A stretch of 7,122 bases of DNA from Acholeplasmataceae bacterium. GTDB taxonomy: Bacteria; Bacillota; Negativicutes; Acidaminococcales; Acidaminococcaceae. Positions 1-5,767 of this stretch are shown here, one piece after another. Made by a program: the position numbers and the translations under genes. The number at the start of each line of letters is the position of its first letter. Within the stretch, counting starts at the first letter, position 1. The notes under the pieces were generated by a model. The model did no database searches and was not told the origin of the DNA. It saw nothing but the letters and a program-made list of their open reading frames with translations. The stretch lies in contig JAAYAE010000008.1 in the NCBI GenBank assembly GCA_012719555.1, positions 1 to 7,122 on the forward strand, written 5' to 3'.

Positions 1-35
1 ACATTATATATAGTAATGCAATAATATATTTTATT

Positions 36-44
36 AAGGAGGAG
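36..44 (+). promoter_or_regulatory. Ribosome binding site of mce
   Basis: AAGGAGGAG lies 7 bases before the ATG at 52 and is a near-perfect Shine-Dalgarno match. It fixes the mce start. The bases before it (1-35) are almost pure A/T and could hold part of a promoter, but no convincing -35/-10 pair can be assigned because the window begins here. Confidence 0.85.
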
Positions 45-51
45 ATTTAAA

Positions 52-462
52 ATGTTTAAAGTAATTTGTGTTGATCATGTGGGCATTGCCTGCAAAGACT
101 TGGACAAATCCAAGCAGTTCTATACTGAAGTTCTAGGGCTTTCTTGCACTGGGGAAGAAACAGTAGAAGAACAACATGTTAAAACAGTTTTTATTCCTTG
201 TGGTGAGACTTTATTGGAGTTATTGGTTGCGACCTCTCCTGAAAGTGCTATTGCCAAGTATATTGAAAAGAACGGCCAAGGTATCCAACATATGGCAGTT
301 CGCGTTGACGACATTACTGCAGCTATTGCTGACGTACAAGCTCGTGGCGGCATTATGATTGACAAAGTTCCTCGCGGTGGTGCTGGTGGAATGGACATTG
401 CTTTCGTTCATCCTAAATCTGTTGGTATCTTGCTAGAACTCTGCGCACCAGCTAAGAAATAA
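52..462 (+). CDS. mce: Methylmalonyl-CoA epimerase
   Basis: This 136-residue cytoplasmic enzyme interconverts (R)- and (S)-methylmalonyl-CoA, joining the B12-dependent mutase to the decarboxylase encoded just downstream. The length and sequence fit a single-chain VOC-fold (glyoxalase/epimerase superfamily) protein made of two beta-alpha-beta-beta-beta modules. The first opens with DHVGIA (residues 8-13) and the second with QHMAVRVDD (79-87). The expected metal ligands are visible: His9, Glu56 in LLELL, His80 in GIQHMAV and Glu129 in ILLEL. The HPKS motif (120-123) and the closing LLEL are typical of methylmalonyl-CoA epimerases rather than glyoxalase I. The ATG at 52 follows a strong ribosome site and gives the usual short N-terminus. 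It is the first gene visible here; mutase genes may lie upstream, outside the window. A 108-base gap separates it from mmdA. A generic VOC protein is the only alternative, and the context makes that unlikely. Confidence 0.95.
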   Translation: MFKVICVDHVGIACKDLDKSKQFYTEVLGLSCTGEETVEEQHVKTVFIPCGETLLELLVATSPESAIAKYIEKNGQGIQHMAVRVDDITAAIADVQARGGIMIDKVPRGGAGGMDIAFVHPKSVGILLELCAPAKK

Positions 463-510
463 TTAATTGGTAAGCGTGGAAAAGGTCTCAGTCGAGATTT
501 AACTTATGTC

Positions 511-529
511 TACACCCATTCGTGGTGTA
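511..529 (+). other. Small inverted repeat in the mce-mmdA gap
   Basis: TACACC (511-516) and GGTGTA (524-529) form a 6-bp stem with a 7-base loop. No run of T follows, so it is not an intrinsic terminator. A weaker stem (TCTC/GAGA around 486-497) precedes it. The 463-570 gap otherwise shows only the mmdA ribosome site, and I could not assign a promoter. A role in mRNA processing is possible but not shown. Confidence 0.35.
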
Positions 530-556
530 AATAAATTAGTTCTCCCCAATAATGAT

Positions 557-563
557 GGAGGTG
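557..563 (+). promoter_or_regulatory. Ribosome binding site deciding the TTG start of mmdA
   Basis: GGAGGTG ends 7 bases before the TTG at 571. The first in-frame ATG (598-600, residue 10) has only an A-rich stretch before it and no Shine-Dalgarno site. Starting at the TTG also yields the MSTQEKIEKM opening, which resembles the N-terminus of other carboxyltransferase alpha subunits. Confidence 0.85.
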
Positions 564-570
564 TAAGAAT

Positions 571-2097
571 TTGTCTACTCAAGAAAAAATTGAGAAAATG
601 CTCAAAAAATCAGAAGTAATCATTGCTGCAGGCGGCGAGGCTCGTGTAAAAAAACAACACGAATCCGGAAAAATGACTGCTCGCGAAAGGATTGCTTGCC
701 TTCTTGATGAAGGTAGCTTTGTGGAATTGGATCGCTTCGTGCAACATCGTTGCACAAACTTTGGCCAAGAAAAGAAACAACTTCCTGGCGAAGGTGTAAC
801 AACCGGTTATGGTACTATTGATGGTCGTTTAGTTTATGTTTTCGCGCAAGATTTCACTGTTGAAGGTGGTTCTCTTGGCGAAATGCATGCTGGCAAAATT
901 GTTAAAGTTCAACGCTTGGCCTTGAAAATGGGTGCTCCATGCATTGGCTTGAATGATTCCGGCGGTGCTCGTATTCAAGAAGCTATTGATGCTCTTGCTG
1001 GATACGGTAAAATTTTCTTCGAAAACACTATTGCTTCTGGTGTTGTTCCTCAAATCTCCGCAATCATGGGACCTTCCGCTGGCGGAGCGGTTTATTCTCC
1101 AGCTATAACTGACTTCATCTACATGGTAAAGAATACTGCTAAAATGTTCATTACCGGACCAGCTGTTGTTAAATCTGTAACTGGTGAAGAAGTTACGCAA
1201 GAAGCATTGGGTGGTGCTATGACTCATAATGCTAAATCCGGTGTTGCTCACTTTGCTGCTGAAAACGACGAAGATTGCTTAACTCAAATCCGTTATCTAT
1301 TGAGCTTCTTACCTTCCAATAATATGGAGTCTGCTCCTGTTGTTGAAACTGGTGACGATCCGATGAGAACTGATGATGCCTTAAATACTTTACTTCCTGA
1401 TAATGCTAACCAAGCATACGATATGTATGATGTTATCAAGAGCATTGTAGATAATGGTGAATATTATGAGTCTCAAAAATATTTTGCTACCAATATCATC
1501 ACTTGCTTCGCACGTATGGATGGTGCTACTGTTGGTATCATTGCTAACCAACCTAAAGTAATGGCTGGTTGCTTGGATATCAATGCTTCCGATAAGTCTG
1601 CTCGTTTTATACGTTTCTGTGATGCGTTCAATATCCCTCTATTAAATCTTGTTGACGTACCTGGTTTCTTGCCTGGCACTAACCAAGAATATGGTGGTAT
1701 CATTCGTCACGGCGCAAAAATGCTTTATGCTTACTCCGAAGCTACGGTTCCTAAGATTACCTTGGTTACTCGTAAAGCTTACGGTGGTTCTTATTTGGCA
1801 ATGTGTTCCCAAGATTTGGGCGCTGACCAAGTTATTGCTTGGCCGACTGCTGAAATCGCTGTTATGGGACCTGCTGGCGCTGCTAACGTTATATTCCGTA
1901 AAGATCCTAATGTTGCCGAAAAGACTGCTGAGTACATTGAAAACTTTGCAACTCCTTACCAAGCAGCAATTCGTGGTATGGTTGACATCGTTATCGAACC
2001 TAAAAACTCTCGTCCTACCATCATCAATGCTTTGCAAATGTTAGAATCCAAACGCGAAAGTCGCCCAGCTAAACGCCATGGCAATATTCCGCTATAA
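571..2097 (+). CDS. mmdA: Methylmalonyl-CoA decarboxylase alpha subunit (carboxyltransferase)
   Basis: This 508-residue cytoplasmic subunit transfers the carboxyl group of (S)-methylmalonyl-CoA to biotin on the gamma subunit and releases propionyl-CoA. It has the two-domain crotonase-like fold of the acyl-CoA carboxyltransferase family (also PccB, transcarboxylase 12S). Residues 36-49 (TARERIACLLDEGS) are the family's N-terminal signature. Residues 130-137 (SGGARIQE) and 167-178 (GPSAGGAVYSPA) form the acyl-CoA side, with the glycine pair expected to shape the oxyanion hole. In the C-terminal domain, 365-373 (GFLPGTNQE), 401-408 (RKAYGGSY) and 433-443 (GPAGAANVIFR) line the biotin site. The C-terminus KRHGNIPL is typical of full-length members, so the gene is intact. 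The start is TTG. On sequence alone it could be a PccB-type carboxylase subunit. The adjacent mmdD-mmdC-mmdB, and the lack of a biotin carboxylase gene, indicate the sodium-pumping decarboxylase. Confidence 0.95.
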   Translation: MSTQEKIEKMLKKSEVIIAAGGEARVKKQHESGKMTARERIACLLDEGSFVELDRFVQHRCTNFGQEKKQLPGEGVTTGYGTIDGRLVYVFAQDFTVEGGSLGEMHAGKIVKVQRLALKMGAPCIGLNDSGGARIQEAIDALAGYGKIFFENTIASGVVPQISAIMGPSAGGAVYSPAITDFIYMVKNTAKMFITGPAVVKSVTGEEVTQEALGGAMTHNAKSGVAHFAAENDEDCLTQIRYLLSFLPSNNMESAPVVETGDDPMRTDDALNTLLPDNANQAYDMYDVIKSIVDNGEYYESQKYFATNIITCFARMDGATVGIIANQPKVMAGCLDINASDKSARFIRFCDAFNIPLLNLVDVPGFLPGTNQEYGGIIRHGAKMLYAYSEATVPKITLVTRKAYGGSYLAMCSQDLGADQVIAWPTAEIAVMGPAGAANVIFRKDPNVAEKTAEYIENFATPYQAAIRGMVDIVIEPKNSRPTIINALQMLESKRESRPAKRHGNIPL

Positions 2098-2133
2098 TTC
2101 AAGCATTATGTCAAAGTTTTAAAATTTAGAACA

Positions 2134-2140
2134 AGAGGTG
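2134..2140 (+). promoter_or_regulatory. Ribosome binding site of mmdD
   Basis: AGAGGTG lies 6 bases before the ATG at 2147. It is somewhat weaker than the AGGAGG sites of mce and mmdB. It sits in the 49-base mmdA-mmdD gap, which is too short and featureless for an obvious promoter, in keeping with co-transcription. Confidence 0.7.
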
Positions 2141-2146
2141 AATTAA

Positions 2147-2473
2147 ATGACCACTAACCCTTGGTTGATTGCCATAATTAATATGACGATTGTTTTCGGC
2201 GTATTGATTATATTGGGCGTAATTATGTCAGTTATTAAAGTGTGTGACCCAACGGCTAAAAAAAAACCTGCAGCTAAAGTAGCGGCTCCTGCAGCAGCAC
2301 CAGCTGTTGTTGCAAAGAAAGATAACGCGGAAGTAATTGCAGTTATTGCTGCTGCAGTTGCAGCTTGCGGTTGTTCTGCAGATCAAATAGCTTGCATCCG
2401 TCGTATTCCTTCTAATGGCTGGACAGTTAATGCTCGTGAAGAAGTTATGAACGTACGTAAGGAATGTTTCTAA
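2147..2473 (+). CDS. mmdD: Methylmalonyl-CoA decarboxylase delta subunit (OadG-like membrane anchor)
   Basis: This 108-residue protein has the layout of the OadG/MmdD family of small sodium-pump decarboxylase subunits. One hydrophobic transmembrane helix (about 6-31) is followed by a basic stretch (KKK, 38-40), an Ala/Pro/Val-rich flexible linker (about 41-57) and a small C-terminal domain (58-108). The C-terminal domain carries the family pattern: an EVIAVIAAAVAA helix (62-73), then IRRIP (84-88), GW (91-92) and NAREE (95-99). In the family, this subunit anchors the peripheral alpha and gamma subunits to the beta pump and is needed for complex assembly. Its place between mmdA and mmdC supports this, as does the gap of only 32 bases to mmdC. 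It has no histidine but five cysteines (33, 74, 76, 83, 107), unlike the His-bearing Klebsiella OadG tail that binds zinc. No separate epsilon subunit gene (mmdE of Veillonella) is present in the window. Confidence 0.88.
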   Translation: MTTNPWLIAIINMTIVFGVLIILGVIMSVIKVCDPTAKKKPAAKVAAPAAAPAVVAKKDNAEVIAVIAAAVAACGCSADQIACIRRIPSNGWTVNAREEVMNVRKECF

Positions 2474-2488
2474 AAAAAAACAAGAATT

Positions 2489-2496
2489 AAGGGGGA
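2489..2496 (+). promoter_or_regulatory. Ribosome binding site of mmdC
   Basis: AAGGGGGA lies 9 bases before the ATG at 2506. It is G-rich but still a good anti-Shine-Dalgarno match. It falls within the 32-base gap after mmdD, so mmdC must be translated from the same message. Confidence 0.75.
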
Positions 2497-2505
2497 TTTT
2501 TATCC

Positions 2506-2892
2506 ATGAAAAAGTTTAACATTACTGTTAATGGTTCTGCTTATGAAGTAGAAGTTGAAGAAGTTGGTGGCGCTGTAAGTGCTGCTCCTAAGGCTGCTCC
2601 TAAAGCTGCTCCTGTTGCTGCTGCTCCTAAAGCCGCTGCTCCTGCTGCTGCTCCTGTTGCTGCTGCTCCTGTTGCTGCTGGTGCAAAAACAATATCCGCT
2701 CCAATGCCAGGTAAAGTTATGTCCGTTAATTGCAAAGCTGGAGATGCTGTTAAATCCGGCGATGTACTAATGATTTTGGAAGCTATGAAAATGCAAAATG
2801 AAATTATGGCTCCTGAAGATGGTACTGTTTCTGAAGTTCGTATAACTGCTGGTCAAAATGTTGCTACCGGCGACGTAATGATCATAATGTAA
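2506..2892 (+). CDS. mmdC: Methylmalonyl-CoA decarboxylase gamma subunit (biotin carrier)
   Basis: This 128-residue biotin carboxyl carrier shuttles the carboxyl group from the MmdA active site to the MmdB membrane pump. It has three parts. Residues 1-21 are a short N-terminal segment (MKKFNITVNGSAYEVEVEEV) typical of this class. Residues 24-60 are an Ala/Pro linker built from AAPKA- and AAPV-like units. Residues 61-128 are a biotinyl domain. The biotinylation motif EAMKM is at 92-96, making Lys95 (codon 2788-2790) the expected attachment site. The half-motif SAPMPGKV (64-71) and the closing GDVMIIM are standard for the biotinyl/lipoyl fold. The short length and close linkage to mmdA, mmdD and mmdB distinguish it from AccB of fatty acid synthesis or a pyruvate carboxylase domain. 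The biotin ligase needed to charge it is not in the window. Confidence 0.95.
   Translation: MKKFNITVNGSAYEVEVEEVGGAVSAAPKAAPKAAPVAAAPKAAAPAAAPVAAAPVAAGAKTISAPMPGKVMSVNCKAGDAVKSGDVLMILEAMKMQNEIMAPEDGTVSEVRITAGQNVATGDVMIIM
2581..2684 (+). repeat. GCTGCTCCT-type low-complexity repeat in mmdC
   Basis: The DNA encoding the MmdC linker is an imperfect tandem array built around the 9-mer GCTGCTCCT (Ala-Ala-Pro), with AAA/AAG (Lys) or GTT (Val) codons interspersed. Codon choice is nearly uniform (GCT, CCT), so DNA-level repetition is high. Such repeats can expand or shrink in steps of three by slippage without breaking the frame. The long open frames on other strands and frames across this region come only from this repetition. 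Confidence 0.8.
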
Positions 2893-2934
2893 TCTTTTAC
2901 ACATAGCGTTACTACCGGTGGCGCCATGCTTGTA

Positions 2935-2954
2935 ATTTATTACATGTAATAAAT
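2935..2954. other. Perfect 20-bp palindrome upstream of mmdB
   Basis: The 20 bases form a perfect palindrome: the half-site ATTTATTACA is followed directly by its reverse complement TGTAATAAAT. It lies 43 bases after mmdC and 58 bases before mmdB. The symmetry without a loop suits a dimeric regulator's binding site, or a cruciform, better than an RNA hairpin. No regulator is identifiable. Confidence 0.6.
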
Positions 2955-2959
2955 ATTAT

Positions 2960-2983
2960 GAGAGCTTTGCTTGCGAAGCTCTC
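2960..2983 (+). other. RNA hairpin in the mmdC-mmdB gap
   Basis: GAGAGCTTTG (2960-2969) pairs with CGAAGCTCTC (2974-2983), giving a 10-bp stem with one G-T wobble and a CTTG tetraloop. No T run follows, so it should not terminate transcription by itself. It sits 16 bases before the mmdB ribosome site. It could mark an RNA processing or stabilising point that sets mmdB expression apart from the upstream genes. Confidence 0.6.
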
Positions 2984-2999
2984 TCCATATTGAAAATTT

Positions 3000-3005
3000 A
3001 GGAGG
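3000..3005 (+). promoter_or_regulatory. Ribosome binding site of mmdB
   Basis: AGGAGG is a perfect Shine-Dalgarno core 7 bases before the ATG at 3013 and supports that start. Confidence 0.85.
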
Positions 3006-3012
3006 CTATTAA

Positions 3013-4146
3013 ATGGATGCATTTGTCGTTGCTTTAATGTCCGTTTGGAACGATAGTGGCTTTGCTGCTTTTAGTATGGGTAATGGTATTATGATGCTCG
3101 TTGGTATCATTTTGCTTTATCTTGCTATTGGTAAAGGTTTCGAACCTTTGCTATTGGCTCCGATCGCTTTCGGCTGTATTTTGGCCAACGTCCCCAAAAC
3201 TGGGTTTGACACTGACCCTGGGATTATGCAAGTAATTCTTTACGGTATCAATAATGAAGTTTTCCCTCCATTGATTTTCATGGGTGTTGGTGCCATGACT
3301 GACTTTGGACCTCTAATTGCTAACCCTAAGACATTGCTTTTAGGTGCGGCAGCACAGGCAGGCGTATTCGTTTCTTTAATTGGAGCGTTATTCTTAGGTT
3401 TCACTGTGCAAGAAGCAGCTGCTATTGGTATCATCGGTGGTGCTGATGGCCCTACTGCTATTTATTTAGCTGCAAAGATGGCTCCTCAATTATTGGGGGC
3501 AATTGCCGTTGCGGCTTATTCCTATATGTCTTTAGTACCATTGATTCAACCTCCTATCATGAAATTATTCACAACAGAAGAAGATCGCAAGATAGTTATG
3601 GAACAGTTGCGTACTGTTTCTCATTTTGAAAAAATGGTATTTCCAGTTGTAACTACTATCTTCATTTCATTATTATTACCTCCGGTTTGTTCTCTAATTG
3701 GTATGTTAATGCTAGGTAACTTGTTTACAGAAGCTGGTTGTTTAGGTCGTTTGTCTGATACAGCACAGAATGCTCTGATGAACATTGTTACTATAATGTT
3801 GGCAACTGGTACAGGGCTAACTATGAAAGCTGAAAGCTTCTTAACTTATCAAACGATTTTAATTATCTGCCTAGGCTTAGTTGCGTTTGCGGCTGGTACG
3901 GCAGCGGGTGTTATATTTGGTAAATTAATGTGTTGGGCAGATGGTGGCAAAACTAATCCTTTGATCGGCTCTGCTGGCGTATCCGCAGTTCCTATGGCGG
4001 CTCGCGTATCTCAGATTGTTGGTCAAAAGGCTAACCCTGGTAACTTCTTGTTGATGCATGCCATGGGACCAAATGTTGCTGGTGTAATTGGAACGGCGGT
4101 TGCCGCTGGTACAATGCTAGCTATGATTGGACCTGCAGCTAAATAA
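3013..4146 (+). CDS. mmdB: Methylmalonyl-CoA decarboxylase beta subunit (Na+ pump)
   Basis: This 377-residue polytopic membrane protein decarboxylates carboxybiotin on MmdC and couples this to Na+ export, the energy-conserving step. It belongs to the OadB/MmdB/GcdB family, and its length matches Veillonella-type MmdB. The conserved region III motif GGADGPTAIY (142-151) carries Asp145. With a constant offset of 58, every functional residue reported for Klebsiella OadB has an identical counterpart: Asp203 to Asp145, Tyr229 to Tyr171, Asn373 to Asn315, Gly377 to Gly319, Ser382 to Ser324 and Arg389 to Arg331. All catalytic and Na+-site residues therefore appear intact. Hydrophobic segments occupy most of the chain, with a charged cytoplasmic-type loop near 187-206. 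It is preceded by a 120-base gap with a palindrome and hairpin, yet belongs functionally to the mmdA-D-C set. The alternative family assignments (oxaloacetate or glutaconyl-CoA decarboxylase beta) are disfavoured by the adjacent mce and mmdA. Confidence 0.96.
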   Translation: MDAFVVALMSVWNDSGFAAFSMGNGIMMLVGIILLYLAIGKGFEPLLLAPIAFGCILANVPKTGFDTDPGIMQVILYGINNEVFPPLIFMGVGAMTDFGPLIANPKTLLLGAAAQAGVFVSLIGALFLGFTVQEAAAIGIIGGADGPTAIYLAAKMAPQLLGAIAVAAYSYMSLVPLIQPPIMKLFTTEEDRKIVMEQLRTVSHFEKMVFPVVTTIFISLLLPPVCSLIGMLMLGNLFTEAGCLGRLSDTAQNALMNIVTIMLATGTGLTMKAESFLTYQTILIICLGLVAFAAGTAAGVIFGKLMCWADGGKTNPLIGSAGVSAVPMAARVSQIVGQKANPGNFLLMHAMGPNVAGVIGTAVAAGTMLAMIGPAAK

Positions 4147-4159
4147 TGCATCTGAAATG

Positions 4160-4213
4160 ATTTGTGCTTGAACGACTTTTTGGTGGTGTGTTCCACCAAA
4201 AAGTCTCACAAAT
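4160..4213 (+). other. Two-tier hairpin after mmdB
   Basis: A perfect 13-bp stem (GACTTTTTGGTGG, 4174-4186, with its complement at 4193-4205, loop TGTGTT) is flanked by an outer 7-bp stem (ATTTGTG, 4160-4166, with CACAAAT, 4207-4213). It begins 13 bases after the mmdB stop. No T tract follows directly; the nearest is TTTT at 4221-4224. It is therefore either a weak or non-standard terminator or a 3'-end stabiliser that protects the mmd message. Confidence 0.65.
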
Positions 4214-4283
4214 TATGGGGTTTTCTTAATTGGAGTGGTTTTGTACCTACAAGAAGAATATGTTCTCTATCCGCACTATACCG

Positions 4284-4312
4284 TTGCTGCAAGATCCTCT
4301 GGTTAATATAAC
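4284..4312 (+). promoter_or_regulatory. Putative sigma-70/A-type promoter for the first DASS transporter
   Basis: A -35-like TTGCTG (4284-4289) is separated by exactly 17 bases from a -10-like TATAAC (4307-4312). The -10 box matches the consensus at five of six bases, the -35 box at only three. The -10 lies inside a short inverted repeat (GGTTA/TAACC, 4301-4313) that could be an operator. The position, in the 210-base gap after the mmdB hairpin and 44 bases before the start codon, is sensible. This is a by-eye prediction. Confidence 0.45.
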
Positions 4313-4318
4313 CTTATA

Positions 4319-4341
4319 TTTTTGTAAGTGGTTTACAAAAA
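4319..4341. promoter_or_regulatory. Inverted repeat before the first DASS transporter
   Basis: TTTTTGTAA (4319-4327) and TTACAAAAA (4333-4341) are perfect 9-base complementary arms around GTGGT. The repeat abuts the Shine-Dalgarno site and lies just after the putative -10 box. It could be a repressor site overlapping the transcription start, or an RNA hairpin affecting ribosome access. A related shorter repeat, TTGTA-CC-TACAA, is at 4241-4252, upstream of the putative promoter. No matching sequence is seen before the second transporter. Confidence 0.5.
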
Positions 4342-4350
4342 AAGGAGGAG
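4342..4350 (+). promoter_or_regulatory. Ribosome binding site of the first DASS transporter
   Basis: AAGGAGGAG lies 6 bases before the ATG at 4357, directly after the right arm of the 4319-4341 inverted repeat. If that repeat folds in RNA, it sits next to the ribosome site without covering it. Confidence 0.85.
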
Positions 4351-4356
4351 AATTAT

Positions 4357-5649
4357 ATGTCACAAGCAGTTAGATGTTTAATCTTATTAGTTGTAGTTGC
4401 CTTATTATTTGTTACAGAACTTATTCCTTTAGCTATTACTGCCATGGGTGGAGCAATTGCCTGCGGTATTCTTGGATTTATTCCAGCGAAAGCTGTTTTT
4501 GCAGGGTTATCTAATTCTACAGTAGTTTTATTTGCAGGTATGTTTGTTGTTGGTGCTGCTATGTTCTATACCGGTCTTGCTCAAAAAGTTGGTAATACCG
4601 TTGTTAAACTTTCCGGTACCGGTGAAAATAGTTTAATGTTTGGCATTATGCTTGTTGGTGCGGCGCTATCTTCAGTATTATCTAATACCGGTACTGCTGC
4701 TTGTTTGCTTCCGGTTGTATTAGGTATCTGTGCTGCTGCTAAAATACCTGCTTCCCGTCAGTTGATGCCTTTGGCTTTTGCTTGCGGACTTGGTGGTGTT
4801 ATTACCATGGTTGGTACACCTCCAAATATTATTGCTAACGGTGCTTTACAAGCCGCTGGTATCAAAGATACTTTTGGTTTCTTTGAATATGCTTGGATTG
4901 GTATTCCTTTGACAATTGCTGGTATTTTTTACATGATGTTTGTTGGTAAACATTTGTTGCCAAAAGTTGCACTTGATGCTGATCAAGAGATTGAGCAAGA
5001 AGTTGAAGCTAATGAAGCTAGCGTTGCAAAACAATGGATTTCAGGTATTATTCTATTGGCCGTTGTAATTGTTATGGCTGTCGGCGATAGTATAGGGTTA
5101 AAAGGAATTGTAACTTTAGAAATGTCAGCTATTGTAGGTGCCATGGGTTGTGTACTTTCCGGTTGCTTAACAGAAAAACAAGCTTATGCTTCAATCGATT
5201 GGGTTACGATTTTCTTGTTTGCAGGTATGATGCCTGTATCCACTGCTATGGATAAAACCGGTGCAGGCAAGTTGATTGCAGGCTGGACTGTAGGCCTAAT
5301 GGGTGGTTCACCTTCTCCAATGATCGTGACTGCAATTTTATTTATTCTTTCTTGCGGTTTAACTCAATTTATGTCTAACACTGCATCTGCCGCACTATTG
5401 TGTCCTATTGGCGTTGCAATTGCTAAACAACTTGGCGCTTCTCCAAAAGCAGTTTTGATGGCTATTGCTGTTGCAGCATCCTGCGCATTCGCATCTCCCG
5501 TAGGTACGCCTCCTAATACTTTGGTACTTGGGCCTGGTGGATATAAATTTATGGATTATGTAAAGGCTGGAACAGGCTTATGCGTAGTATCATTTATCGT
5601 ATCTTTAATTATTATTCCTATTGTTTGGCCGTTCTTCCCTGGTAAATAA
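4357..5649 (+). CDS. DASS/SLC13-family dicarboxylate transporter, copy 1 (probable succinate uptake)
   Basis: This 430-residue inner-membrane carrier belongs to the divalent anion:sodium symporter family (CitT, SdcS, VcINDY). It has the two inverted halves expected of the fold. Each carries an SNT motif (109-111 and 340-342) and a GTPPN motif (153-157 and 383-387), which in VcINDY form the hairpin tips that bind carboxylate and Na+. A hydrophilic acidic loop (about 203-226, with QEIEQEVEA) links the halves. The hydrophobic N-terminus (7-30) is a membrane segment, not a cleaved signal. Known members carry succinate, malate, fumarate, citrate or sulfate, mostly with Na+. Placement after a sodium-pumping methylmalonyl-CoA decarboxylase suggests Na+/succinate symport, though exchange of dicarboxylates cannot be excluded. 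It has its own leader with a possible promoter and inverted repeats, and is followed by a strong terminator. Family confidence is high; substrate confidence is moderate. Confidence 0.9.
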   Translation: MSQAVRCLILLVVVALLFVTELIPLAITAMGGAIACGILGFIPAKAVFAGLSNSTVVLFAGMFVVGAAMFYTGLAQKVGNTVVKLSGTGENSLMFGIMLVGAALSSVLSNTGTAACLLPVVLGICAAAKIPASRQLMPLAFACGLGGVITMVGTPPNIIANGALQAAGIKDTFGFFEYAWIGIPLTIAGIFYMMFVGKHLLPKVALDADQEIEQEVEANEASVAKQWISGIILLAVVIVMAVGDSIGLKGIVTLEMSAIVGAMGCVLSGCLTEKQAYASIDWVTIFLFAGMMPVSTAMDKTGAGKLIAGWTVGLMGGSPSPMIVTAILFILSCGLTQFMSNTASAALLCPIGVAIAKQLGASPKAVLMAIAVAASCAFASPVGTPPNTLVLGPGGYKFMDYVKAGTGLCVVSFIVSLIIIPIVWPFFPGK

Positions 5650-5683
5650 TTTTTTACCTAGAAAAACAAATTTTTATGACGAC

Positions 5684-5724
5684 AGAGCGTCGACATAAGT
5701 TGTCGACGCTCTATTATTTTTTTT
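5684..5724 (+). terminator. Intrinsic (Rho-independent) terminator between the two DASS genes
   Basis: AGAGCGTCGACA (5684-5695) and TGTCGACGCTCT (5701-5712) form a perfect 12-bp stem with a TAAGT loop. It is followed after four bases by eight consecutive T (5717-5724). This is a textbook intrinsic terminator and should end most transcripts from the first transporter gene. Confidence 0.92.
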
Positions 5725-5760
5725 GCCTATTTTTTTATTAACGGCTGAGCCCGTAATCAA

Positions 5761-5767
5761 GAGGAGG
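5761..5767 (+). promoter_or_regulatory. Ribosome binding site of the second DASS transporter
   Basis: GAGGAGG lies 10 bases before the ATG at 5778, slightly longer than the 6-7 bases typical of this segment but workable. Only 36 bases separate it from the end of the upstream terminator, and no clear promoter is visible there. Confidence 0.8.

Noticed and set aside
1..35. A promoter for mce in the AT-rich start of the window
   Set aside because: Several TATA-like hexamers are present, but no -35 partner can be placed before the window edge, so a call would be arbitrary.
829..1251. 140-codon open frame on the minus strand inside mmdA
   Set aside because: It lies wholly opposite conserved mmdA sequence, and its translation has no recognisable motif and a composition typical of an antisense shadow.
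1642..2044. 131-codon open frames on both strands over the 3' part of mmdA
   Set aside because: Both overlap the conserved biotin-side domain of mmdA in other frames. The Leu/Val-rich plus-strand product is a frame-shifted reading of the same codons.
2541..2770. Ala-rich minus-strand and Leu-rich plus-strand frames over mmdC
   Set aside because: They arise from the GCTGCTCCT repeat read in other frames. The EAMKM biotin domain proves the mmdC frame.
571..4146. Oxaloacetate or glutaconyl-CoA decarboxylase instead of methylmalonyl-CoA decarboxylase
   Set aside because: The alpha subunit is of the acyl-CoA carboxyltransferase type, excluding the oxaloacetate enzyme. The adjacent epimerase and PccB-like alpha motifs favour methylmalonyl-CoA over glutaconyl-CoA.
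4319..4341. Resemblance to a BirA (biotin) operator or a Rex site
   Set aside because: The half-sites look similar (TTGTAA/TTACAA), but BirA operators have a much longer spacer of about 14-16 bases, and the Rex pattern TTGTGAA-N4-TTCACAA does not fit the arms or spacing. It is kept only as an unassigned inverted repeat.
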